IMG/VR virus record: IMGVR_UViG_3300034104_005469
Span: 1-28,377 of that record
Reading direction: 5' to 3' (one strand)
DNA: 28,377 nt
Source: a virus
Part shown: one piece after another, positions 20,164 through 26,600 of the stretch
Numbering within the stretch: the first letter of the stretch is position 1
Layout: each line of letters begins with the position of its first letter
The notes under the pieces: model-generated
Database searches by the model: none
What the model was told of the DNA's origin: nothing
The model's input: the letters and a program-made list of their open reading frames with translations, nothing else
Translations under genes and position numbers: made by a program

Positions 20164-20578
20164 GCTGGTTCCTTACGTGCTCTTCACAAGCAGTGTGTAA
20201 CCAGCCACCTCCACGAAGTTTGCCTGGGTTGCCACAGGTTTCGCAAGTTTTGCTAGCCCAGGACTCTGCCATGTGGACTAGGCCACGAATGTAGTCGTCA
20301 CCGCCACTATAGTAAAAACGCAAACCACCAAACTTCTCCTTGATCTGGTGCACAACCACCGGCGGTACCTTATCAGGAATTGGCCTATCGTCTGGACTAA
20401 AATCCAGCAAGTATTCACGAGACTGTTCGCGATGGTCGATGTGTTGTTGAATGTTATCGCACAGTGCTACCAAGATGGGCCACCAGCCCTCGCCAACGTC
20501 AAAGCCGCCAAATGGCTGCTGGAACATCCTAGGAAACTTGGTTTTCATCCCTTGAGAAAATTCTGTGTACTTGTCCAT
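20153..20578 (-). CDS. zinc-ribbon phage protein
   Basis: A 141-residue protein with a central motif VVVHQIKEKFGGLRFYYSGG and a C-terminal Cys/His cluster CETCGNPGKLRGGGWLHTAC followed by EEH, which fits one zinc-binding site. This combination is common in uncharacterised phage proteins. The ATG at 20578 has GGAAAG ten bases upstream; the frame extends 12 codons further but into the previous gene. Confidence 0.7.
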   Translation of the reverse strand: MDKYTEFSQGMKTKFPRMFQQPFGGFDVGEGWWPILVALCDNIQQHIDHREQSREYLLDFSPDDRPIPDKVPPVVVHQIKEKFGGLRFYYSGGDDYIRGLVHMAESWASKTCETCGNPGKLRGGGWLHTACEEHVRNQHET

Positions 20579-20579
20579 G

Positions 20580-20741
20580 TTAAAGGTGCTTTCCAAATAG
20601 GCAGTAAATGGCAAACCATTTCCATCGAGGGTCGTATTTGCGTTCTACTTCGTGAATGTGGTTGTAGCTCCAACGCATACCGTCAGGCCCCCACTGCCAG
20701 TGATAATTACCAAATCGGATATTAAACCACAGGTTACTCAT
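20580..20741 (-). CDS. 53-residue aromatic-rich protein
   Basis: Starts at ATG 20741 with GGAAG five bases upstream, overlapping the preceding stop as ATGA. Sequence MSNLWFNIRFGNYHWQWGPD then WSYNHIHEVERKYDPRWKWF: dominated by Trp, Tyr, His and Asn, a composition seen in small conserved phage proteins. Function unknown. Confidence 0.6.
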   Translation of the reverse strand: MSNLWFNIRFGNYHWQWGPDGMRWSYNHIHEVERKYDPRWKWFAIYCLFGKHL

Positions 20742-20914
20742 TGGTGCTTCCAGTCTAGGATAAGTAGGCCTGCAACCAAGAAGTTGGCAAGGGCAATAAA
20801 TGGGTGGCCTATCAGCAAACACGAGAGTCCGCTAAGCAAGTTAAGGCCTACAGTAGTCTTGTATACCTTGCTGCGATGTTTTGTGAGCCAAAGATCAATT
20901 TTATTGAACATCAT
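20738..20914 (-). CDS. 58-residue membrane protein
   Basis: Below usual size limits but locked into the operon by ATGA overlaps on both sides. MMFNKIDLWLTKHRSKVYKT is followed by two hydrophobic stretches, VGLNLLSGLSCLLIGHPFIA and NFLVAGLLILDW, giving a likely two-span inner-membrane hairpin. Function unknown. Confidence 0.65.
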   Translation of the reverse strand: MMFNKIDLWLTKHRSKVYKTTVGLNLLSGLSCLLIGHPFIALANFLVAGLLILDWKHQ

Positions 20915-21171
20915 TCCACCCTAAAGTAAGTGCCGTCTTTGCGGCACATAATCTGCTTGACAGCTTTGCCCTCAACCGGATAACCCTCGCTGATAAACGG
21001 GCCGCCGCTAGGGTCAAAGAACCCTAAGTCGTCGTAATCTACGTAATCCTGGCCCTGCTTACCACCAAAACGGCAATACTTTGCTTCACCACCAAGCCGG
21101 TACAGGTCGGGTTCCACTAGCTCAAGCCACAGCTTGTCACCATAGCGGTTGTGCAGTTTAATATTATGCAC
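20911..21171 (-). CDS. conserved phage protein, 86 residues
   Basis: I start at GTG 21171, seven bases after GAGGAG; the upstream ATG at 21186 lies inside that ribosome site. The product (VHNIKLHNRYGDKLWLELVE then YRLGGEAKYCRFGG and YFRVE) is mostly beta. It recalls small uncharacterised proteins of aquatic phages. Overlaps the previous gene by eight bases and the next by four. Confidence 0.65.
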   Translation of the reverse strand: MHNIKLHNRYGDKLWLELVEPDLYRLGGEAKYCRFGGKQGQDYVDYDDLGFFDPSGGPFISEGYPVEGKAVKQIMCRKDGTYFRVE

Positions 21172-21376
21172 TTTCAAACTCCTCATTCATGTAAAACTTA
21201 ACCAGCTCACGCTGGATTTGTGTAATCAGGTTCGAACTGGTGTCGGCTAGGATAAACCTGACAGGGCAGTGGCCCCATGTGTGATTCTTTTGAAACTGGT
21301 TGTACCAAAGACGATGTTGTGCATCGTTGGCGTTGAACACAACCCAAGGCCGGCCAAAATAGTTTAGTTTACTCAT
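21164..21376 (-). CDS. conserved small phage protein, 70 residues
   Basis: MSKLNYFGRPWVVFNANDAQ, then TWGHCPVRFILAD and LITQIQRELVKFYMNEEF. The words NYFGRPWVVFN and TWG.CPVRF are typical of a small conserved protein of T4-like phages with no known role. ATGA overlap with the upstream gene. Confidence 0.68.
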   Translation of the reverse strand: MSKLNYFGRPWVVFNANDAQHRLWYNQFQKNHTWGHCPVRFILADTSSNLITQIQRELVKFYMNEEFESA

Positions 21377-21669
21377 GATTTAGGATAGTCCGTAGTATTT
21401 TCTAGTTTAAAGATTAGCCGCTCAATGCACTCTGCTTCGTCAAAGTTTTGCTCGTCTAGGTGGTAGTAAAGCTCCAGCTTAAGCAAGTAGATTGCCAGCC
21501 TACGACCCTCAACCGCACCAGCCATATACGCTTCACGCATCCAGAAGTTGCGGTGGTCTGGGTTGTTGATATCACAGTACTGGTGCATCCAGCCGTTGCG
21601 GTTGTGGTTGGGTTCTGCGTACACTTCGTCGTAGAACCAGGTGACGAATTTTTTGTCCAATTTGCTCAT
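21373..21669 (-). CDS. conserved phage protein, first gene of operon
   Basis: A 98-residue, helical protein with REAYMAGAVEGRRLAIYLLK and a C-terminal helix EAECIERLIFKLE. The arrangement WF..E.......N..NFW..EAY.AG is shared with the protein at 22752. The mRNA starts near 21687 from the fused terminator-promoter; no Shine-Dalgarno site is seen. Confidence 0.62.
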   Translation of the reverse strand: MSKLDKKFVTWFYDEVYAEPNHNRNGWMHQYCDINNPDHRNFWMREAYMAGAVEGRRLAIYLLKLELYYHLDEQNFDEAECIERLIFKLENTTDYPKS

Positions 21670-21693
21670 AGCAGTTATTGCGTTGAAAATAAT

Positions 21694-21752
21694 ATTTTAT
21701 CAAAAACAAAAGGGGCAATCAAGCCAAAAATAATTGGCCTGAATTGCCCCTT
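21694..21752 (-). promoter_or_regulatory. fused terminator-promoter 1
   Basis: Leftward: stem AAGGGGCAAT/ATTGCCCCTT (21752-21743 with 21719-21710), inner stem TGGC/GCCA, then TTTTGTTTTTGA. The hexamer TTGATT (21722-21717) lies in the 3' arm, the U-run is the 17-bp spacer, and TAAAAT (21699-21694) is the -10. The element ends one operon and starts the next within 59 bp. Confidence 0.75.
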
Positions 21753-21933
21753 ATACTGGATAACCCTCAACTTCTCGCAAAGCTTTTTGGTTGTCAACCA
21801 GGTTATCAAATTCCCAATCGGTTAGGTGTGTATAGTACTCGTCCATAACCAGCCTCTTTAATTTCTCGTAGCGTTCTTTGTACAGCTGCAACTCTTGCTG
21901 CTGATCGTGAAAGCCTTGTCCCAATGCGCTCAT
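21751..21933 (-). CDS. 60-residue helical protein
   Basis: MSALGQGFHDQQQELQLYKE continues as a probable coiled coil (RYEKLKRLVMDEYY), then LTDWEFDNLVDNQKALREVE. GAGGA five bases before the ATG; TAATG overlap with the previous stop. The stop overlaps the terminator stem. Function unknown. Confidence 0.6.
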   Translation of the reverse strand: MSALGQGFHDQQQELQLYKERYEKLKRLVMDEYYTHLTDWEFDNLVDNQKALREVEGYPV

Positions 21934-22127
21934 TAGTATTCCTCTGCAAAAATGCGTTTAGCTTCCTCAATTGAGGTGTTATGGTACTGATAGCACACAA
22001 TCTCGTCTTCGTAGGGATTGTTGCTGGTAAAGTCCAAGACCTCAATCTCGTAGTGATAGTTGCCGCGCTGCCAGAGTACAACATGCTTGTCCGGCCCCAG
22101 CTTTTTGGTTTCGATAAAGTGCAACAT
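21933..22127 (-). CDS. 64-residue protein
   Basis: Starts at ATG 22127, one base after the previous stop (TAATATG). MLHFIETKKLGPDKHVVLWQ, YHYEIEVLDFTS, then TSIEEAKRIFAEEY: two strands and a helix. The longer frame above it is the shadow of the zinc-ribbon gene. A HHVVLW..G.Y.YE-like pattern is seen in small phage proteins; no function known. Confidence 0.6.
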   Translation of the reverse strand: MLHFIETKKLGPDKHVVLWQRGNYHYEIEVLDFTSNNPYEDEIVCYQYHNTSIEEAKRIFAEEY

Positions 22128-22128
22128 A

Positions 22129-22335
22129 TTAAAAGTACTTTTGGTTACCGCCCTTGCTGTTGATGCCAACAAGGTCTTGGAGGTTGTGGATAGGCACATA
22201 GTTCGATTTGTGCATAGGCACAATGCAATGCTTGTGCTCCTTAGCACGCTTGTCGCCGCAAGGCAAACAAGTGTGGTAGCCAAGCTGCCAGCGTTGGGGC
22301 TTTACATCGTCACTGCAAACTACACAAAAGAACAT
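22129..22335 (-). CDS. small zinc-ribbon protein
   Basis: A 68-residue protein with CVVC at the N-terminus and CLPCGD after GYHT, forming a four-Cys zinc site, then CIVPMHKSNYVPI and DLVGINSKGG, a pattern of conserved aquatic phage proteins. ATG at 22335 has GAGGT six bases upstream; the ATG six bases earlier overlaps that site. First gene after a leftward promoter. Confidence 0.68.
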   Translation of the reverse strand: MFFCVVCSDDVKPQRWQLGYHTCLPCGDKRAKEHKHCIVPMHKSNYVPIHNLQDLVGINSKGGNQKYF

Positions 22336-22361
22336 GGTCATACCTCAGTTGAATAACAACT

Positions 22362-22391
22362 ATTATACGGCATTTTAAGCAACACAATCAA
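22362..22391 (-). promoter_or_regulatory. leftward promoter of the zinc-ribbon operon
   Basis: TTGATT (22391-22386), 18-bp spacer, TATAAT (22367-22362); the start would be near 22355. Confidence 0.6.
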
Positions 22392-22392
22392 A

Positions 22393-22755
22393 TTAAGATT
22401 TTTTGCGGTTTTTAAATATAATGTCCACAGCATCGCGCAAATTGTCGCGGTACCAGTTTACCGCCTGCACTTGACCGGGCAGCCACTCAGGGCGTAAGCT
22501 CAACGCCAGCTCGTCGTTGGGTGTGCACACAATAGTTTTTAGTGTGCCATCACTCCATCTGAGCTTATTGCAGTACAGCGTGAGTATATCTGGCCTGCTG
22601 TCTAGGGGCTGGTTGCCTTCCAAGTCCTTGAGCGTAAGCGGCCTTTGCACAGCTACTCTAGCACCACCATCACGCTCCAGCTGCTCTAGCAAGTGTAGCG
22701 GCAAATCAATAATGGTAATTGGTTCAAAATCGGCGGTGTAGAGAACTGTATTCAT
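22393..22755 (-). CDS. conserved phage protein, 120 residues
   Basis: MNTVLYTADFEPITIIDLPL followed by a long alpha-beta part (LTLYCNKLRWSDGTLKTIV, EWLPGQVQAVNWY). The N-terminal motif LYT.DFEPITIIDLP resembles uncharacterised proteins of T4-like phages. AAAGG eight bases before the ATG and ATGA overlap with the AbrB-like gene. Confidence 0.65.
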   Translation of the reverse strand: MNTVLYTADFEPITIIDLPLHLLEQLERDGGARVAVQRPLTLKDLEGNQPLDSRPDILTLYCNKLRWSDGTLKTIVCTPNDELALSLRPEWLPGQVQAVNWYRDNLRDAVDIIFKNRKKS

Positions 22756-23069
22756 GTTTTAGCCTTTATTGTCCAGGATCCGTCTTTATTATCATGCCAT
22801 TCTAGTACGGTTCCTGCTTGCCAGCCCGTCTGTGCCAGCAGTTCTTTTGGTAGCTGAATATACAGCCCGTGTTGATCTTCTTCGACTACGATTTGATAAC
22901 TGTTTTCCATACGTCCTGCTAAGAATGCAGCTTCCAGCCAGTGCTGCAAGTTTTTAAATGGGCCTATGTTTTTGTGCATTTCGTAGTCGTCATAGCAGCG
23001 CTCGCTACGCAGTGTGTGCCCTTCCAGCTCGTGAAACCAGTTGCTAAACTGGTCATACTTTTTAGTCAC
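22752..23069 (-). CDS. AbrB-like C-terminal domain protein
   Basis: A 105-residue protein. Residues 66-103 (QHGLYIQLPKELLAQTGWQA, TVLEWHDNKDGSWTIK) match the swapped-hairpin AbrB/SpoVT fold found in transition-state regulators and antitoxins. The first 55 residues (FSNWFHELEG, LQHWLEAAFLAGRMEN) resemble part of the protein at 21373. Start is GTG at 23069 after GGAGA, overlapping the ThyX stop by eight bases. It may regulate genes, or be an enzyme accessory; no toxin gene lies next to it. Confidence 0.7.
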   Translation of the reverse strand: MTKKYDQFSNWFHELEGHTLRSERCYDDYEMHKNIGPFKNLQHWLEAAFLAGRMENSYQIVVEEDQHGLYIQLPKELLAQTGWQAGTVLEWHDNKDGSWTIKAKT

Positions 23070-23727
23070 AAAAATCTCCGATAATTGGGAATACTTCTTG
23101 GATCACCTTAGCACACTCTTTAGCCACCAGTTGGTGCTCTAGTTGCGTGCCGTTTGCACTACGCAGTTCAACAAAGTGTACCCAGCTGCGTAGTGTACCG
23201 TTCATGTATAGTCGGCTTTCAATCAAGCCTTCAGGCAGCACAGCACGTGCCTGCTCTTTAGCAATGCCTGCACTAATAGCCCACTCATACGCCTCTCTAG
23301 CTTCACGAATAACACGATCTTGGCGCTGCTCCCAGAATGCTTGCAGTTGCAAGTTGTCGGTAGTTACACTATTCTGACGATTTTTTGGGTCTTGTAGCCT
23401 AGCCTCACGATTAACAAAGTTCAGATCCTTTGTAGGGTCTGCATAGCGCTGCGAAAACTCTTGAAAACTAAATGACCTGTGTCGCAGGATTTGACGTGCA
23501 ATGTCGCGGGTAGTGGTAATCTCTAAGCACAGCGAAACCATTTCCAGCGGCGACCAGTGCTTGTGCTTAACCAAGTACTTGATCAGCTTATCGCTGGTTT
23601 CCATGTTGAATTGATTGCTGGGGTTGCTAACACGGGCACAAAAAGCAATCAGCTCTTGTGCGTCTTGCAAGCCCTCGGAATACATTTCACGGCTAGGTTT
23701 GCTATAACTAATTAATTTTACGTGCAT
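23062..23727 (-). CDS. thyX: FAD-dependent thymidylate synthase
   Basis: A 221-residue enzyme with the ThyX signature RHRSFSFQEFSQRY at 82-95 (consensus RHRxxSxxExSxRY). It makes dTMP from dUMP using FAD, NADPH and methylene-tetrahydrofolate. Other conserved parts are HWSPLEM at 57-63 and QARAVLPEGL, followed by LYMNGTLRSWVHF and RSANGTQLEHQ. First gene after the second fused terminator-promoter; no Shine-Dalgarno site. Its product supports phage DNA synthesis. Confidence 0.95.
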   Translation of the reverse strand: MHVKLISYSKPSREMYSEGLQDAQELIAFCARVSNPSNQFNMETSDKLIKYLVKHKHWSPLEMVSLCLEITTTRDIARQILRHRSFSFQEFSQRYADPTKDLNFVNREARLQDPKNRQNSVTTDNLQLQAFWEQRQDRVIREAREAYEWAISAGIAKEQARAVLPEGLIESRLYMNGTLRSWVHFVELRSANGTQLEHQLVAKECAKVIQEVFPIIGDFCD

Positions 23728-23760
23728 ATTGTGTGGTTAGTTTTTGTTGTGCAAAATAAT

Positions 23761-23818
23761 ATTATATCAAAAACAAAAAGGGCAGACAAGTTATAAATTT
23801 ATAACCTATCTGCCCTTT
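23761..23818 (-). promoter_or_regulatory. fused terminator-promoter 2
   Basis: Leftward: AAAGGGCAGA/TCTGCCCTTT (23818-23809 with 23786-23777) with an inner palindrome GTTATAAATTTATAAC, then TTTTTGTTTTTGA. TTGTCT (23789-23784) overlaps the 3' arm and TATAAT (23766-23761) follows after 17 bp. It ends the wall-hydrolase gene and starts the thyX operon, by the same design as the element at 21694. Confidence 0.8.
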
Positions 23819-23820
23819 GC

Positions 23821-24300
23821 TTACTGGTGGTAGAAAACGTGGTTGCCTATAATTCTATGGCCGTTTCGCTTTTGTCCGTGTTCAACAGTTTTGTTATGAA
23901 AATGTGTATGATTAAAGTTATTGATCCACAAATCACCGTTTAGTATTCCAAAGGCAATTTGTTTTGCATCATACCATGCTTTGCTGTCAGTTACCTTCAA
24001 GTTTTGCATAGTAGTCCAGCTAAACTGGGCAACACCCTTAACCTTGTGATAAACTACTTCGCACAGTGTACTAGGCCACTTGCTTGGATTGTTTAGCCGG
24101 TTAATAGTAACCTGCGCAACAGCTAGCTTTCCTAAATATGATTCGCCGCGTGCTTCGTGATAAATGTTTTTTGTTAAGCAGTATAAATCTTTGTGTGTAA
24201 AGTTTGAGTATTCGTTTACTGGTTCTGATTTGGCAAATTGAATAGGAAATGCTAATGCTGCTGCCAATGCTGTCCAACGGACAATATTTAGCAGTAACAT
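23821..24300 (-). CDS. SleB/CwlJ-type cell wall hydrolase, secreted
   Basis: A 159-residue protein of the Hydrolase_2 family: LYCLTKNIYHEARGESYLGK with catalytic Glu49, then LAVAQVTINRLNNPSKWPSTL, AQFSW and a C-terminal HTHFHNKT. The first 24 residues are a hydrophobic signal or signal-anchor (TALAAALAFPIQFA), so export is by Sec and the protein could be a holin-independent (SAR-like) endolysin. The family cleaves the glycan backbone of peptidoglycan. AGGAG seven bases before the ATG, own promoter, and a strong terminator: a stand-alone unit. Confidence 0.88.
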   Translation of the reverse strand: MLLLNIVRWTALAAALAFPIQFAKSEPVNEYSNFTHKDLYCLTKNIYHEARGESYLGKLAVAQVTINRLNNPSKWPSTLCEVVYHKVKGVAQFSWTTMQNLKVTDSKAWYDAKQIAFGILNGDLWINNFNHTHFHNKTVEHGQKRNGHRIIGNHVFYHQ

Positions 24301-24332
24301 TTGAGTGCTCCTTTACAAAGTTATAAAACTCA

Positions 24333-24361
24333 ATTATATACCAGGGGATAAAAAATTTCAA
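24333..24361 (-). promoter_or_regulatory. leftward promoter of the wall hydrolase
   Basis: TTGAAA (24361-24356), 17-bp spacer, TATAAT (24338-24333). Confidence 0.72.
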
Positions 24362-24405
24362 GTGAATGTTCGGTGTGGTCGGCGCCAAAGCTGCAAAATT
24401 TGATG

Positions 24406-24434
24406 TTGAAAATTGCTTGCCTGGCTGCTATAAT
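24406..24434 (+). promoter_or_regulatory. rightward promoter of the hsp20 unit
   Basis: TTGAAA (24406-24411), 17-bp spacer, TATAAT (24429-24434). The start falls near 24441, next to an ATG at 24442; an ATG with GGAG at six bases lies at 24454. Confidence 0.72.
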
Positions 24435-24453
24435 ATAGGAAATGGAGCGTACA

Positions 24454-24648
24454 ATGTCTGACCAAAATACCTATATACGAGAACTGGAACGGCTTATAGC
24501 CACAACCTTGCTGCCAGTTTATGAAAAGCACTGCTTGGATCATAACATAGATATTTACAACTCGGGCATACCTGTGCAGTTGTTGGCTAAAGTTAAGCAA
24601 CAAAGTAATCTGCCTGCCCTCCTAAAACCGAAGCAAACGGGGTGTTAG
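24454..24648 (+). CDS. 64-residue helical protein
   Basis: MSDQNTYIRELERLIATTLL, PVYEKHCLDHNID, IPVQLLAKVKQQSNLPALL: helical, no motif recognised. ATG 24454 has GGAG six bases upstream; ATG 24442 (four residues more) would need a leaderless start. The 248 bases after it are a structured leader for the small heat-shock gene. Confidence 0.6.
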   Translation: MSDQNTYIRELERLIATTLLPVYEKHCLDHNIDIYNSGIPVQLLAKVKQQSNLPALLKPKQTGC

Positions 24649-24649
24649 G

Positions 24650-24896
24650 CGTCTGACCCTGTACCGCCTAGAGGCAAGAAACAACTCAAACTGCCTTAAT
24701 CCTGCATCGAAGGCTTAGTGTCAGCAGCGCTAACCGGGACAGCTAGGATGAATGTGGCGTAATATGCCCAGCTGCTGCTGGTTGCCACCGATCTCACACT
24801 AAGGTGTGGGATCACTGAAGTGCATAAGGTGTGCACTTCATTGATCCTAAACCGCGGTGCCTTAGGGGCCGCACAAGTTTGCCGTAAAGGAAACAT
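24650..24896 (+). promoter_or_regulatory. structured leader of hsp20 with alternative folds
   Basis: No protein is encoded. Hairpin 1: 24790-24799 with 24804-24813 (GATC.CACAC/GTGTG.GATC). Hairpin 2: 24809-24824 with 24832-24847 (GGATCA-TGAAGTGCA and its complement, one mismatch). They share 24809-24813. A long-range helix CTTAGTGT (24714-24721) with ACACTAAG (24796-24803) would break hairpin 1 and free hairpin 2. CAGCAGC (24722-24728) can pair with GCTGCTG (24771-24777). The two-state layout resembles a riboswitch or thermosensor; neither a U-run nor a classical ROSE motif is seen. Confidence 0.6.
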
Positions 24897-25310
24897 ATGA
24901 CAAAATTTTCACTGAGTATTCCAGAGCTGCACCGTCATGTAATTGGCTTTGACCGACTATTTGAACAAGCCGAACGCAGGCTGCAAAACTTAACACAATA
25001 TCCTCCACACAACATCGTTAAAGTATCCGAGTCGGACTACGAAATTGAGTTTGCAGTTGCAGGCTTCCAACGCGATGAACTGAGTGTAGAACTACACGAA
25101 GGCGTGTTGACTGTGACGGGCGAGCATAAGCTCAATCAAGACCGTCACTATATTCACCAAGGCATTGCTAACAGGCACTTTAAAAAGTCGCTGCAACTTG
25201 GCGAGTATATGGAAATTGTGGGTGCTCAACTGGAAAATGGCATCCTGGTGGTTCATGTTGAACACCAGCTACCTGATGCTAAAAAGCCCAAGCAAATTGA
25301 GATTAGTTAA
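24897..25310 (+). CDS. small heat-shock protein (Hsp20/IbpA-like)
   Basis: A 137-residue alpha-crystallin-domain chaperone. YPPHNIVKVSESDYEIEFAV, AGFQRDELSVEL and VTGEHKLNQD, followed by YIHQGIANRHFKKSLQL, ILVVHVEHQLP and the C-terminal IEIS (the I-x-I anchor) follow the IbpA family order. It holds unfolding proteins in solution. Similar genes occur in many aquatic T4-like phages. AAGGA precedes the ATG by five bases; the long leader may control translation. A terminator follows. Confidence 0.92.
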   Translation: MTKFSLSIPELHRHVIGFDRLFEQAERRLQNLTQYPPHNIVKVSESDYEIEFAVAGFQRDELSVELHEGVLTVTGEHKLNQDRHYIHQGIANRHFKKSLQLGEYMEIVGAQLENGILVVHVEHQLPDAKKPKQIEIS

Positions 25311-25324
25311 CTAACTTTAATTCA

Positions 25325-25346
25325 GGGGGCGCAATGCCCCCTTTTT
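25325..25346 (+). terminator. intrinsic terminator of hsp20
   Basis: GGGGGC, loop GCAAT, GCCCCC and TTTTT, 14 bases after the stop codon. The next ATG lies only four bases beyond the U-run. Confidence 0.88.
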
Positions 25347-25350
25347 CACA

Positions 25351-25758
25351 ATGCCTAAATTAGAAGATAACATGACGCCAGAACAACTACTAGAACACCA
25401 AGCAGTATTTGGTCAATTGCCTCAGGGCACTGCTATCAAGCACGACCAAGACAAACTACCCATGAACCTGCTTAGCGGCGAAGCACTAATGCAAACTGCA
25501 GCAGTACTACGATTTGGTGCCGAAAAGTACGCTGAACACAACTGGCGTAGCGGCTTTTTGTGGAGCCGACCCTTAGCTGCAGCAATGCGGCACCTTGTGG
25601 CGTTTAACGACGGTGAAGACAAAGACCCTGAGTCGGGGTTGTCGCACCTAGCACACGCCGCGTGTTGCATTATGTTCTTGCTGGAGTTTGAGAAAACCCA
25701 CCGAGAATTGGACGACCGATACAAGCCTAATGTACAAACGACTAACCCGACACCTTGA
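25351..25758 (+). CDS. dATP/dGTP diphosphohydrolase-like protein (DUF5664-like)
   Basis: A 135-residue helical protein: KHDQDKLPMNLLSGEALMQT, VLRFGAEKYAEHNWRSG, RPLAAAMRHLVAFNDGEDKD and ESGLSHLAHAACCIMFLLEF. This string of motifs belongs to the phage DUF5664 group annotated as dATP/dGTP diphosphohydrolase, relatives of MazG-type all-alpha NTP pyrophosphatases; the EDKD acidic cluster would bind Mg. It may shape the dNTP pool. It starts five bases after a terminator and has no clear ribosome site; ATG 25372 is an alternative. Confidence 0.75.
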   Translation: MPKLEDNMTPEQLLEHQAVFGQLPQGTAIKHDQDKLPMNLLSGEALMQTAAVLRFGAEKYAEHNWRSGFLWSRPLAAAMRHLVAFNDGEDKDPESGLSHLAHAACCIMFLLEFEKTHRELDDRYKPNVQTTNPTP

Positions 25759-25945
25759 TAAAACCAGAATCCCACTGTGGCAAGCCTGCAAAGACCTGGG
25801 CATTCCCTACGATTCGATAGACTTTGACCAGTTCGAGCAGGAGATAACACAGTGCACACACTGTGATATTTGGACTACAACACCAGTCACAGACTTGGAC
25901 GGAAATCCAATCTGTAAAGTTTGCGTAGGCATATCAGGGCTATAA
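25730..25945 (+). CDS. small zinc-ribbon protein
   Basis: A 71-residue protein starting MYKRLTRHLDKTRIPLWQAC, with CTHC and CKVC 22 residues apart forming one zinc ribbon. It overlaps the previous gene by 29 bases. A longer frame from 25688 lies fully in that gene. No Shine-Dalgarno site. Function unknown. Confidence 0.6.
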   Translation: MYKRLTRHLDKTRIPLWQACKDLGIPYDSIDFDQFEQEITQCTHCDIWTTTPVTDLDGNPICKVCVGISGL

Positions 25946-25953
25946 ATTTGAAG

Positions 25954-25982
25954 TTGCTGTGCGGTGCTATTTAGGGTATAAT
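25954..25982 (+). promoter_or_regulatory. promoter of the phosphatase - tRNA-Arg unit
   Basis: TTGCTG (25954-25959), 17-bp spacer, TATAAT (25977-25982). The leader of about 20 bases has no Shine-Dalgarno site. Confidence 0.6.
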
Positions 25983-26008
25983 ATATACTCTTTAACACAC
26001 AAACCATC

Positions 26009-26452
26009 ATGAACGAGTTTCAACCAGGCACAATGAACCGTGCCATTTTTGAGTTGACAGCACCTTACGACAACCCGTATCAGGGACAATTTCCCCGCTG
26101 GTTGTTTGTGTGCAGTGCTGGACTCCTACGCTCGCCGACGGGTGCTGCACTGGCTAACCACCGAGGCATCAATGCCCGTGCGTGTGGTGCAATGCTAGAC
26201 TATGCGCTCATCCCCATTAGTGCCAACTTGGTCGCGTGGGCACACAAGATCGTATTTGTGCATCCAGAAGTGCACCACGAAGCACTAGAGTACGTGTTCG
26301 AGGACAGTGCTGAAATCCGCCAAGCTATCCAGAGCAAGGAAGTGGTATTAGACATTCCTGATATGTACCCGTATATGCACCAACACCTTGTTGAACTGTT
26401 TGAAGAACAGCTGTTTAAGCCGCTGGGCATAGAGTACCCTGGCCATAGTTAA
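26009..26452 (+). CDS. tyrosine-phosphatase-like protein (COG4551 type)
   Basis: A 147-residue protein with the P-loop CSAGLLRS (Cys35-x5-Arg41) in WLFVCSAGLLRSPTGAAL, the signature of low-molecular-weight phosphatases, and LVAWAHKIVFVHPEVHHEAL, in the position of the COG4551 motif around the conserved WA. The C-terminal aspartate of the catalytic pair could be in LDIPDMYPYM. Substrate unknown. Its last 14 bases, including the stop codon, are also the 5' end of tRNA-Arg, so maturing the tRNA destroys this mRNA end. Confidence 0.75.
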   Translation: MNEFQPGTMNRAIFELTAPYDNPYQGQFPRWLFVCSAGLLRSPTGAALANHRGINARACGAMLDYALIPISANLVAWAHKIVFVHPEVHHEALEYVFEDSAEIRQAIQSKEVVLDIPDMYPYMHQHLVELFEEQLFKPLGIEYPGHS

Positions 26453-26513
26453 ATGGATATAACAGGGGTCTTCTAAGCCCTAGTTCCAGGTTCGATTCCT
26501 GGTGGCCGGACCA
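26439..26513 (+). tRNA. tRNA-Arg (UCU)
   Basis: 75 nt with encoded CCA. Acceptor CTGGCCA pairs with TGGCCGG (one U-G), D stem GTTA/TAAC, anticodon stem GGGGT/GCCCT (G-U pairs at both ends) with loop CTTCTAA giving anticodon UCU, T stem CCAGG/CCTGG with loop TTCGATT. Reads AGA, a codon often rare in hosts. The 5' end overlaps the upstream gene. Confidence 0.93.
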
Positions 26514-26517
26514 CATT

Positions 26518-26579
26518 GGCAGACCTGTAACAATTGATATGTAAAGATATCATTCTGCCTCCGCTGACGCGAAAACAGG
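26518..26579 (+). ncRNA. pseudoknotted element after tRNA-Arg
   Basis: GGCAGA (26518-26523) pairs with TCTGCC (26554-26559), enclosing a hairpin TGATAT/ATATCA (26535-26552). CCTGT (26524-26528), inside the loop, can pair with ACAGG (26575-26579) downstream, making a pseudoknot. It lies between the tRNA and its terminator and would be part of the same transcript. Confidence 0.5.
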
Positions 26580-26600
26580 ATGGGCTGCGCTCACGGGGTT

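Noticed and set aside
24897-24900. ROSE-type RNA thermometer before hsp20
   Set aside because: No hairpin with the U-U/C-G-C-U strand opposite the ribosome site; only a weak GTTT/AAAC pairing is seen.
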